Assembly (NCBI GenBank): GCA_025355915.1
Contig: JANXYT010000125.1
Location: forward strand, 1 to 10,713
Reading direction: 5' to 3'
Length of the DNA stretch: 10,713 nt
Origin: Holophagaceae bacterium
GTDB lineage: Bacteria; Acidobacteriota; Holophagae; Holophagales; Holophagaceae
Position 1 is the stretch's first letter, and each line of letters starts with the position of its first letter. Shown here one piece after another: positions 1-6,406 of this stretch. Both the position numbers and the translations under genes were made by a program. The notes under the pieces were generated by a model. The model saw only the letters and a program-made list of their open reading frames with translations. It had not been told where the DNA came from and made no database searches.

Positions 1-991
1 TGCTGTCGCTGAGCCGCAGCTTGTCCATGGCGTTGCGCAAGTTTTCGTAGTCGTCACTGGAGGTGGGGAAGATCCCCGCGAAGACGACCGGCTGGATCTC
101 CTTGAAACCCTTCAACATTTCGGTGGCGGGTTTGGTCGTCAGGGTCACGGCGTGGGTCACCGTGTCGCCGACCTTCACATCCACCAGCAGCCGGATGTTG
201 GCCACCAGGTAGCCCACTTCGCCCACGGACAGGGCTTCCTGCTTGTCCATCTTCGGATCGAAGATGCCGATCTCATCCACCCGGTGTTCGCTCCCCGTCG
301 ACATGAAACGGATCTGATCGCCGACTTTCAACGTTCCGTTCATCACTCGGATGAGGTTCACCACCCCCCGGTAGGCATCGTAGTAGCAATCGAAGACCAG
401 GGCCTGCAGCGGCGCCTTTGGGTCGCCTTGGGGGGCCGGGATGCACTTCACGATCTGTTCCAACACCTGGTCGCAGTTCTCGCCGGTCTTGGCGCTCACG
501 TTCACCGCGTGGGCCGTGTCCACCAGTCCGATCACTTTATCGATCTGGTCCAGCACGCGCTCCGGATCCGAACTGGGCAGGTCCGTCTTGTTGAGGACCG
601 GAAAGACTTCCAGGCCATTCTCCAGGGCCAGGTAGGCGTTGGCCAGGGTCTGGGCCTCCACGCCCTGGGTGGAATCCACCACCAGAATGGCGCCTTCGCA
701 GGCCGCGAGACTGCGACTCACTTCATAGGTGAAATCCACGTGCCCAGGGGTGTCGATGAGGTTCAGGGTGTAGGTTTTCCCATCCAGGGCCAGGTACTTC
801 AGTGTCACGGCATGGGCCTTGATGGTGATGCCCCGCTCCCGTTCCAGGTCCATATCGTCCAGGATCTGGGCTTGCATATCCCGTCCTGCCACGGTTTTGG
901 TCAGTTCCAGCAGGCGATCCGCCAACGTCGACTTCCCGTGGTCGATGTGGGCCACGATGGAAAAATTGCGGATGAGGGCGGGATCAGACAC
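1..991 (-). CDS. lepA: Elongation factor 4 (LepA), N-terminal part, cut by left edge
   Basis: This is a ribosome-associated translational GTPase that back-translocates or remodels stalled elongating ribosomes. About 330 of the usual roughly 600 codons are present; the C-terminal part lies outside the window. The translated minus strand shows the whole GTPase signature: G1 AHIDHGKS (residues 14-21), the switch I RERGITIK (about 51-58), G3 DTPGH (80-84) with the catalytic His84, G4 NKTD (134-137) followed by LPSSDPERV as in LepA, and G5 SAKTG. These are followed by the start of the beta-barrel domain II and domain III. The start is GTG at 991: GAGG lies 7 bases upstream (999-1002) and the protein then begins [20 protein letters not shown], matching family N-termini. 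An ATG at 1013 is in another frame and stops at once. Identification is secure from motifs. Confidence 0.96.
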   Translation of the reverse strand, partial: MSDPALIRNFSIVAHIDHGKSTLADRLLELTKTVAGRDMQAQILDDMDLERERGITIKAHAVTLKYLALDGKTYTLNLIDTPGHVDFTYEVSRSLAACEGAILVVDSTQGVEAQTLANAYLALENGLEVFPVLNKTDLPSSDPERVLDQIDKVIGLVDTAHAVNVSAKTGENCDQVLEQIVKCIPAPQGDPKAPLQALVFDCYYDAYRGVVNLIRVMNGTLKVGDQIRFMSTGSEHRVDEIGIFDPKMDKQEALSVGEVGYLVANIRLLVDVKVGDTVTHAVTLTTKPATEMLKGFKEIQPVVFAGIFPTSSDDYENLRNAMDKLRLSDS

Positions 992-1011
992 TGAGTAACC
1001 TCGAACCCGCC

Positions 1012-1040
1012 ATTGTACCGTTGGAAAGTGCCGATGTCTG
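1012..1040 (-). promoter_or_regulatory. Probable sigma-70 promoter of lepA
   Basis: Reading the minus strand, CAGACA (1035-1040, 4 of 6 matches to the -35 consensus) is followed after a 17-base spacer by TACAAT (1012-1017, 5 of 6 matches to the -10 consensus). Initiation about 7 bases downstream would give a leader of only about 14 bases that still holds the GAGG ribosome binding site at 999-1002. The element lies in the 137-base gap between divergent lepA and the response regulator. It is predicted by eye only. Confidence 0.5.
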
Positions 1041-1074
1041 CGGAGTTTTACCAGGGTCCATCTTCATCCTGGGG

Positions 1075-1103
1075 TTGATCCAAACCGATAGGCCCCTTAC
1101 CCT
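1075..1103 (+). promoter_or_regulatory. Weak candidate promoter for the response-regulator operon
   Basis: TTGATC (1075-1080) is followed after 17 bases by TACCCT (1098-1103). It matches the -35 consensus at 4 of 6 and the -10 at 3 of 6 positions, including the conserved TA and final T. It lies 25 bases upstream of the preferred TTG start at 1129, with the AAGGAG ribosome binding site in between. In GC-rich DNA this quality of match can occur by chance. Confidence 0.25.
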
Positions 1104-1128
1104 CGAGGTTCGAGAGCAAGGAGCCCGC

Positions 1129-1935
1129 TTGTCCCAGTTCACGTCCCCCATGACCATCCTGATGGTGGAGGACAATGCCCTTCAGCGACGCCAGATCGAG
1201 GCGCAACTGCAACCGCTGGGCCATCGGCTCGTCGCCGCAGCCAATGGCCAGGAGGCCCTGGACCGGATGAAAGAATCGGTTCCCGACCTGGTCATCATGG
1301 ACGCAGTGATGCCCTCCATGGATGGCTTCAAAGCCTGCGAAATGATCAAGGCCGATCCGCTCACGGCGGGTGTCCCCATCATCGTGCTCACGGCCCTGAG
1401 CCGCGACGCCAAAGACCGGAGCTACTCGGCGGGCGCCGATGATTTCCTCCGCAAGCCCGCCAATACCCTGCTCTTCCAGGTGCGGGTGCAGACCCATCTG
1501 CGGATCCGGGCCCTTTCGCTGCGGGCGGGCACCCTCGCCCCCGCCCGCCCCAAAGTGCTCATCGTGTCCGCCAGTTCCCTCGTCCGCTCCCAGGTTCAGA
1601 ATCACTACGGCAAGGGCCAGGCAACCTTCCTCGAGGCCCAGGGAGAAGGCCAGGCCCGGGCCCAGATTCTGGCGCACCGGCCGGATGTTCTGGTGCTGGA
1701 CACCGAACTGATGGAAGGCAGCGCGCAGACCCTGGCCATGGCCATCCATCAATCCGATGATTTGAAGGACATGCCCATTCTGTTGCTGCACAGCCCCGGG
1801 GAATTGGAAACCTGGTCCCGGTTCCAGGAGCCCCTGGCCGATGCCCTCGAAAAGCCCCTGGTCGCCCCGGAAACCCGCCGCCGCGTCGCCCTCCTCACCA
1901 AGCTGGCCCACCTGCAGAAGCTCGTCCAGGCATGA
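1129..1935 (+). CDS. Tandem-receiver response regulator, second receiver degenerate
   Basis: A 268-aa cytoplasmic two-component response regulator with no DNA-binding or enzymatic output domain. The preferred start is TTG at 1129, because a strong AAGGAG (1118-1123) sits 5 bases before it; the alternative ATG at 1150 has no good ribosome binding site. The first receiver (about residues 8-130) is complete: acidic pair E14/D15, phospho-acceptor D58 in VIMDAVMPSMDG, T88 and K109 in LRKP. The second (about 141-262) keeps the fold pattern, with D191 in VLVLD, S222 and K242 in EKP. It has Ser147-Ala-Ser where the Mg-binding acidic residues belong, so it probably cannot be phosphorylated normally. 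Its stop overlaps the next gene as ATGA, implying co-translation with the secreted protease. It may act by protein-protein contact. No histidine kinase is in the window. Confidence 0.88.
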   Translation: MSQFTSPMTILMVEDNALQRRQIEAQLQPLGHRLVAAANGQEALDRMKESVPDLVIMDAVMPSMDGFKACEMIKADPLTAGVPIIVLTALSRDAKDRSYSAGADDFLRKPANTLLFQVRVQTHLRIRALSLRAGTLAPARPKVLIVSASSLVRSQVQNHYGKGQATFLEAQGEGQARAQILAHRPDVLVLDTELMEGSAQTLAMAIHQSDDLKDMPILLLHSPGELETWSRFQEPLADALEKPLVAPETRRRVALLTKLAHLQKLVQA

Positions 1936-3407
1936 TCCGGGCGGTCAGCCTCGGCCTGCTGGCGATCAACCTGCTCGCGGCCCCGCTGGCGGGGCGCGTC
2001 ACCGACGGCCACCGCGGCCTCCCCGGGGTCAGGATCTACCCCGACCGTCTGCCTCGCGTGTCCCCGGCCGGCGATCCGCCGGTCGCGATGACGGATGCCG
2101 AAGGCCGGTTTCGCATCGATGTGGACGCCGATGACACGGTGCTCGCCGTCGAGAAGGATGGCTGGTCCCGCGACCTGGTGCCCGCGGCGGAATGGTCCCG
2201 CGAGATTGCCCTGCGTCCCGAGCCGGGCTTCCGGAAGGAATTCGTGTTCCTGGTGCGGCTCGACTTCATTGACGAGACCTCGAAGCTGCCGGACGGCGCC
2301 CTGCGGGAGTTGATCTTTTCGCGGCGACCGGGCGTGGCCAGCGCCGCCAACTACCTCTACGAAGTGAGCAAGGGCGCCCTTTCACTCGTGGAGGGACGGT
2401 TCCTTAAGTGGCGGAGCGCGGATCACCCCGCGCCGCGTCACGACGACCAGAAGGAAGCCATGGCTTGCTGGGTGCTGGAGCGGCTGAACGGCGAAACCTG
2501 GGGGGATTGCGACCGGGTGGACAACCGTACCGGCGCGTCGAAACCGGATGGCAAGCCGGACCACCTCTGGATCATCACCCCCGGCGCCCCCCAGTCCCTG
2601 ACCGCCGACGAGGCCCACCTCAAGGCCGTGAGCCTGCTCCTGCCCCTGCCCTGGAACCAGTCCAAACGCTGGCCGCTGCTCTTCATGACCGAGCAGGTAC
2701 CCCTCGGCAACATCGTCCACGAGGCCTTCCACGCCATGGGCGAACACCGGGTGGACGACCTGTACGTGGGCTGCGACGACCCCTATACCGCGGGCATCTG
2801 GGACCTCATGGATGCGGGCCAGTACCGGGGCTGGGACCGCTCCCACCCTGAGGAAGGCCCCTGGGTGGAGGACACGGGTTACAGTCCCTCGCACCCGCTG
2901 GCCTGGGTGCGTTCCGAGCTTTGGTACCGGGGTCATTTCCGGAACACCATCTCCCGTCGCTCTGCGCAGGGGCGGACCTGGGAGGGGTGGATCGCACCGG
3001 CCTCGCGGGCCCCCGGCGGGGATCCCCAGTGGATCACCCTGCCCGATCCGCGGAAAAGCGGCCGCTTCTTCAGCCTGGAGGTGCGCCGGCCTTGGGGCTT
3101 CGAGCGAGGCCGGATCGGCGGCCGCTTCGGGCCCGGGCATCAAGGTCTCGTGGTGGCCCGCATCGATCCCAGCCTGTTGAGCTACGGCGAGCCCCAAGGC
3201 CCCGTTCGCGTGGTCGACGCCCATCCGGGCAGTCCCGAGCCACCCAAGCCCCGCTTCCCCTGCCGCATGTGGGAACTCGACGACGCCGCCTTCAACCTGG
3301 GCCCCGGCGAAAATCCCAAGGGCCGCAGCGGGCCGCTCTCCTGGGAAGTTCTGGAAACCGACGCCCGTGGGCGTATGCGGGTGCGCATAACCCTGAATCG
3401 ACGGTGA
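1932..3407 (+). CDS. Exported M6-like zinc metalloprotease with N-terminal carboxypeptidase-regulatory-like domain
   Basis: A 491-aa protein that overlaps the preceding regulator by 4 bases (ATGA). A likely Sec signal peptide (residues 1-20, hydrophobic core then APLA) leads into a carboxypeptidase-regulatory-like beta-sandwich (about 21-95, with GRVTD and TDAEGRFRI). The catalytic region carries the zinc motif HEAFH (263-267), then AMGEHRVDDLY and, 13 residues on, WDLMDAG (290-296). This order resembles the M6 (immune inhibitor A) pattern of HExxHxxG, an acidic ligand, and a W-x-LM-x-x-G turn. The later GLVVARID and VRVVDAHPG segments also fit the C-terminal part of M6 catalytic domains. The protein is probably secreted or periplasmic and would cleave proteins or peptides. 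Family placement rests on motif order, so a divergent metalloprotease is the alternative. Confidence 0.75.
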   Translation: MIRAVSLGLLAINLLAAPLAGRVTDGHRGLPGVRIYPDRLPRVSPAGDPPVAMTDAEGRFRIDVDADDTVLAVEKDGWSRDLVPAAEWSREIALRPEPGFRKEFVFLVRLDFIDETSKLPDGALRELIFSRRPGVASAANYLYEVSKGALSLVEGRFLKWRSADHPAPRHDDQKEAMACWVLERLNGETWGDCDRVDNRTGASKPDGKPDHLWIITPGAPQSLTADEAHLKAVSLLLPLPWNQSKRWPLLFMTEQVPLGNIVHEAFHAMGEHRVDDLYVGCDDPYTAGIWDLMDAGQYRGWDRSHPEEGPWVEDTGYSPSHPLAWVRSELWYRGHFRNTISRRSAQGRTWEGWIAPASRAPGGDPQWITLPDPRKSGRFFSLEVRRPWGFERGRIGGRFGPGHQGLVVARIDPSLLSYGEPQGPVRVVDAHPGSPEPPKPRFPCRMWELDDAAFNLGPGENPKGRSGPLSWEVLETDARGRMRVRITLNRR

Positions 3408-3420
3408 TCCTTTCCGCGGG

Positions 3421-3513
3421 ATGATCCAGCAGTACCACCTCAGCATGCCCATTCCCAACGGCCTGATGGATGCCGTGAGAACGAAGATCGAGGTCCTGGC
3501 AAAAAAACCGTGA
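3421..3513 (+). CDS. Possible 30-aa small ORF
   Basis: ATG at 3421 opens 30 codons ending with TGA at 3511-3513, 13 bases after the protease stop. The frame is closed upstream by a TGA at 3394-3396, so this is not an obvious continuation of the protease. The codons show the periodicity of real genes in this window: by hand count 25 of 30 third positions are G/C, against 16 of 30 first and 9 of 30 second positions. The peptide has a polar start, two Met-containing stretches and a basic end (AKKP). No Shine-Dalgarno is evident, so translation would have to be coupled to the upstream gene. It may instead be a gene remnant. I do not recognise a family. Confidence 0.35.
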   Translation: MIQQYHLSMPIPNGLMDAVRTKIEVLAKKP

Positions 3514-3536
3514 CGAATGGTTTATACCAATTAAGA
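3498..3536 (+). promoter_or_regulatory. AT-rich patch, possible promoter region of the M28 peptidase gene
   Basis: The stretch with A7 at 3501-3507 and TTTATACC at 3521-3528 is the most AT-rich segment in this GC-rich neighbourhood and lies just before the M28 gene. TATACC could serve as a -10, but no convincing -35 is spaced correctly. The alternative GTGACG (3510-3515) with TAAGAT (3532-3537) would give an almost leaderless transcript. Location and composition, not consensus quality, are the reason for listing it. Confidence 0.25.
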
Positions 3537-3542
3537 TGAGGC

Positions 3543-4910
3543 ATGAACCCTGTCCGCTGCCTCCTCCTGTGTCTTCTGGTCGTGTCCCTCGGGGCCCAGC
3601 CCTCGTCCAAGGACCTTCGGGCCTCGTCCGAGCGGCTCCGCACCGAGGCCTTCCGCACTCATGGCGCATACGGGGATCTCGCCTGGCTTTGCGACCGCAT
3701 TGGACACCGATTGTCGGGTTCGCCTCAGCTGGACGTCGCCATCGCCTGGGCCCAGTCCCGCCTGAAGGCCGCGGGTCTCGTCAATGTCCACGCCGAGCCT
3801 GTCATGGTGCCCCACTGGGTGCGCGGCCGGGAAGCCGCTGAACTGATCCTGCCCGCCCCGCACCGGCTGCACATCCTGGGCCTCGGTGGCAGCGTGGGCA
3901 CGCCCGGGGGCGGGCTCATGGCAGACGTGGTGGTGGTGGGCTCCTTCGATGAACTGGACCAGCTGGGAACGGCCGTGAAAGGGAAGATCGTCCTCTTTGA
4001 CGTGCCCTTCAAGGGCTACGGCCACACGGTGGTCTACCGGCATGACGGGGCCGCGAAGGCGGCGAAATATGGGGCCGTGGCAGCCCTGGTGCGGTCCGTG
4101 GGCCCCGTAAGCCTGGACACCCCGCATACCGGCGCCATGGACTACGACCCCGCCTTTCCGAAGATCCCCACCGCAGCCGTGACCATCGAGGCCTCCACCC
4201 AGCTGCGGCGCATGCAGCAGCGCGGCGAGCGCATCCAGATGAGGCTGGAGATGGGCGCGCAGACCCTGCCGGATGTGCCCTCGGCCAACGTGGTGGCTGA
4301 GATCCGCGGCTCGGAGAAGCCCGAGGAGGTCATCATCCTCAGCGGCCACCTGGACAGCTGGGATGTGGGCCAGGGCGCCCAGGACGATGGCGCGGGAACG
4401 GTCGTCGTCATGGAGGCCGCGCGCCTGATCCAGGGCCTGGGCCTCAAGCCCCGCCGCACCATCCGCGTGGTGCTGTGGACCAACGAGGAGAACGGCCTGC
4501 GCGGCGGCAAGGCCTACCGCGAGGCCCACCGCGCCGAGTTCAAGGACATCATCGCCGCGGTGGAATCCGATTCCGGCAGCGAGCGGGTGAAGGGATTCAG
4601 CCTGGATCTGCACAAGGCCACCCCGGAGGCCAAGGCTGCCGCGCTGGCCTCGCTGAAAAGCCTGGGAGCGGTGCTGGAGCCCTTTGGCGTGACCTTTCGC
4701 CTGGGTGGCTCCGGCGCAGATGTGAGCCCGATGGTGGGCGAGGGCGTGCCCGGCATTGGCATGGAGCACGCCGCCACCCACTACTTCGACATCCACCACA
4801 CCCACGCCGATACCTTCGAGAAAATCGAGAAGGATGACCTGGCCCATAATGCGGCGGCGCTGGCCACCTTTGCCTATGCGCTGGCGCAGTCCGACCTGCG
4901 CTTCCAATAG
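3543..4910 (+). CDS. Exported M28 metallopeptidase, carboxypeptidase Q-like
   Basis: A 455-aa di-zinc exopeptidase. The signal peptide (residues 1-18, cleavage likely after SLGA) implies export, so it likely trims peptides taken up from outside. After an N-terminal segment with GHRLSGSP and the EPVMVPHW region typical of the carboxypeptidase Q/PGCP branch comes a protease-associated insert (about 125-240). The M28 catalytic core follows, with all expected ligands: H269 and D271 in GHLDSWDVGQG, D281 in QDDG, the E315-E316 pair in WTNEENG, D343 in ESDSG and H419 in HHTHADT. Length and motif spacing fit the family. Start ATG 3543 gives a clean signal peptide; GAGG (3538-3541) lies very close to it, an unusually short spacing. 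It may be transcribed separately from the regulator/protease pair. It converges on the hemerythrin gene 33 bases downstream. Confidence 0.93.
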   Translation: MNPVRCLLLCLLVVSLGAQPSSKDLRASSERLRTEAFRTHGAYGDLAWLCDRIGHRLSGSPQLDVAIAWAQSRLKAAGLVNVHAEPVMVPHWVRGREAAELILPAPHRLHILGLGGSVGTPGGGLMADVVVVGSFDELDQLGTAVKGKIVLFDVPFKGYGHTVVYRHDGAAKAAKYGAVAALVRSVGPVSLDTPHTGAMDYDPAFPKIPTAAVTIEASTQLRRMQQRGERIQMRLEMGAQTLPDVPSANVVAEIRGSEKPEEVIILSGHLDSWDVGQGAQDDGAGTVVVMEAARLIQGLGLKPRRTIRVVLWTNEENGLRGGKAYREAHRAEFKDIIAAVESDSGSERVKGFSLDLHKATPEAKAAALASLKSLGAVLEPFGVTFRLGGSGADVSPMVGEGVPGIGMEHAATHYFDIHHTHADTFEKIEKDDLAHNAAALATFAYALAQSDLRFQ

Positions 4911-4928
4911 ACCTTGACCCTCTGCACG

Positions 4929-4945
4929 GATCCAGCCTGCGGATC
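4929..4945. terminator. Weak hairpin in the convergent gap
   Basis: GATCC (4929-4933) pairs with GGATC (4941-4945) around a 7-base loop, between the M28 stop (4910) and the end of the hemerythrin gene (4944). The position between two converging genes suits a bidirectional terminator. However, the stem is only 5 bp, there is no T tract on either strand, and it touches the hemerythrin stop codon. This is a tentative call. Confidence 0.2.
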
Positions 4946-5348
4946 AGCGCTTCCCGATCGCCTTCGTGAACCGGACATAGCCCATATCCGCCTCCTGGAT
5001 GTGGTGGCTGAGCCAATCGGCCACGAACATGGCCACGTCCGCTGTCACGAGATACCCCTTGTCCTGTTTCACCTGGAGGGTCTGGAGTTTCGAGACTAGC
5101 CGGACATGCTCCACCCGATGGGAGGCGAGATCCGGGTAGTTCATGGACCTCATGAACCGTTCTTCGGTCTGGAAATGCTCCACGCTGTACTGGGCGAGAA
5201 AGGCCAGACTATCCCGGGATTTTTCCAAGGCCTGACCGGACTTAAACGAATCGGCCAGGTCGTTGATGGCCTCGAACAGCCTGCGGTGCTGGGCATCGAT
5301 CACATCGATCCCCGTCTCCAAGCGCGGATCCCACTCAACCACCGTCAT
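4944..5348 (-). CDS. Bacteriohemerythrin (single-domain)
   Basis: A 134-aa four-helix-bundle protein that binds O2 at a non-haem di-iron centre. It probably acts as a cytoplasmic O2 carrier, scavenger or sensor element. All seven iron ligands of the family are present in order: H21 (DAQHRRLF), H58 and E62 (HFQTE), H77 and H81 (HRVEH), and H116 and D121 (HIQEAD). The N-terminal WDPRLETGID is also typical. The length is that of a stand-alone hemerythrin; there is no attached chemotaxis or GGDEF domain. The ATG at 5348 has GAGG 5 bases upstream and overlaps by 4 bases (ATGA) the stop of the small upstream gene, so both are probably translated from one message. Its neighbours do not reveal whether it serves aerotaxis or O2 protection. 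Confidence 0.93.
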   Translation of the reverse strand: MTVVEWDPRLETGIDVIDAQHRRLFEAINDLADSFKSGQALEKSRDSLAFLAQYSVEHFQTEERFMRSMNYPDLASHRVEHVRLVSKLQTLQVKQDKGYLVTADVAMFVADWLSHHIQEADMGYVRFTKAIGKR

Positions 5349-5575
5349 TGTGGCCTCAATTGGCTCTCAGGAGCCCGCTCGTAGCGAATGCCGTGATCCC
5401 CCGGGTAGGGCTGATCATGGAGGATGCGGTCCTGCATCAGGTCCTTGGGTATCCCTTCAGGGAAGGCTAGACAAAGGCCTTCCACCAGGTCAACGAGGTG
5501 CAGGCACTCCGCGCACCGGGCACCGATTAGGTTGGCCTCGACATTCGAGGGGAATAGCCGGAGTGGATGCAACAT
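5345..5575 (-). CDS. Small conserved-looking Cys-containing protein, unknown function
   Basis: A 76-aa protein from ATG 5575 (78 aa if TTG 5581 is used; a GGGGGA stretch lies about 9 bases before the ATG). It has no signal peptide or membrane segment. Visible pattern: C21-x2-C24, C35 followed by LAFPEGIP, then H53 and QPYPGDHGIRYE. The C-x2-C / C / H set could bind a metal, and the AFPxGIP and PYPGDxGI motifs resemble small uncharacterised bacterial proteins I have seen; no function is known to me. Its stop overlaps the hemerythrin start (ATGA), so the two are likely co-translated. Codon choice (CTA, ATA, TGT, CCT) is less G/C-biased at third positions than in neighbouring genes, suggesting low expression or later acquisition. 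Confidence 0.68.
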   Translation of the reverse strand: MLHPLRLFPSNVEANLIGARCAECLHLVDLVEGLCLAFPEGIPKDLMQDRILHDQPYPGDHGIRYERAPESQLRPQ

Positions 5576-5581
5576 GCGCAA

Positions 5582-5716
5582 GTGTCCCCCGGGGCCCGGA
5601 CCCGGCCAATGGGGAGAAACCCTACTTCACGGCCCACGAAATGGGTACCGGCTTCCGTGGTGGTTCGCACCTATGCGGAAATCCCGGGGCCTTAGCCACC
5701 AAGAACCCGTCGGAAT
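5582..5716. other. 135-base intergenic stretch downstream of motB
   Basis: This separates motB from the Cys-protein/hemerythrin pair on the same strand. It may hold the promoter of that pair, but I see no convincing -35/-10. An interrupted inverted repeat runs from TTCCG (5653-5657) to CGGAA, with an inner GGTG/CACC, without the T run of an intrinsic terminator. Whether the mot transcript reads through into the hemerythrin operon cannot be told from sequence. Confidence 0.3.
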
Positions 5717-6406
5717 TCAGCGCTCTGCCACCCGCTGAAACCGGAACATCACGCGGCGCTGGAGGGCGCGACCTTCGGGTGTGCTGCCGTCGTCTTCAGG
5801 CTGGCTATCGCCGCGGGCTTCGGAGGCCAGCCGCGTGGGTGGGAGGCCCAGGGCCGCCAGGTACCGCTGGGCAGCCAGGGCTCGCTGGGAGCTCAGTTCC
5901 AGGGCATCGCCACCGTTCCGGCCCCGCTCTCCCGGCGCGGCATGGCCTTCGCACACCAGGGTGAACCCCGCGTATCTGGTGGCGAGCGTGGACAATCGGA
6001 CCAGCAGTACATCGCTACCCGGCGTGAGGACGGCGCTGCCCTCCTGGAAGAGCAGCGCGCCCCGGAAACTCACGAACCGCAACCGCGATCCCACATCCTT
6101 CCCCTCGCTGACCTGGGCCGCGCTGAGCAGCTTTTCAAGATCTTCAGCCTTGGCGGGATCCAGGCCTGTAGAGCCTGGCAAAATGCCGTCCCCGGCCGTG
6201 GGTGGGGCGAGCTGGGGCTGGACACCAAGGGCCTTCTGGATGGACGTGACCGCCTGCTGCAGTTTGGTCTGGTCCGCCACGGAAAACGAATACAGCAGGG
6301 CGAAAAAGGCCATCAGCTGCACCATGAGGTCCGCGAAAGTCATCAGCCAGAGCGCTTCCAGATCCGACTTGCGGCGGGCAAAGCGGAACGGGGCCTGGTT
6401 ACCCAC
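5717..6406 (-). CDS. motB: Flagellar motor stator protein MotB
   Basis: A 229-aa inner-membrane protein that joins MotA to form the ion-driven stator of the flagellar motor. A short cytoplasmic N-terminus leads into one membrane helix with WLMTFADLMVQLMAFF, where D26 is the ion-binding Asp. A linker/plug region follows (about 43-105), then an OmpA-like peptidoglycan-binding domain (about 106-229) with LFQEGSAVLTP, LELSSQRA (R175) and the terminal ALQRRVMFRF. The loop normally reading GHTD reads GHAA (154-157), losing the usual Asp. It is shorter than E. coli MotB (308 aa), mainly in the linker. The start is GTG at 6406, overlapping the end of motA by 8 bases. A GGACC-GGC-GGTCC hairpin lies directly before that start. 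Confidence 0.93.
   Translation of the reverse strand: MGNQAPFRFARRKSDLEALWLMTFADLMVQLMAFFALLYSFSVADQTKLQQAVTSIQKALGVQPQLAPPTAGDGILPGSTGLDPAKAEDLEKLLSAAQVSEGKDVGSRLRFVSFRGALLFQEGSAVLTPGSDVLLVRLSTLATRYAGFTLVCEGHAAPGERGRNGGDALELSSQRALAAQRYLAALGLPPTRLASEARGDSQPEDDGSTPEGRALQRRVMFRFQRVAER

Noticed and set aside
152..994. A 280-codon plus-strand open frame opposite lepA
   Set aside because: It is a shadow of the lepA GTPase domain, whose G1-G5 motifs are all present on the minus strand.
1011..1013. ATG as the lepA start
   Set aside because: It is out of frame with the GTPase reading frame and runs into TGA after nine codons; GTG 991 has GAGG at good spacing and gives the expected N-terminus.
3531..4907. 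A 458-codon open frame on the minus strand opposite the M28 peptidase gene
   Set aside because: It is the antisense shadow of a high-GC gene whose plus-strand product has a full catalytic motif set and signal peptide; the minus product is His/Gly/Ala-rich with no recognisable domain.
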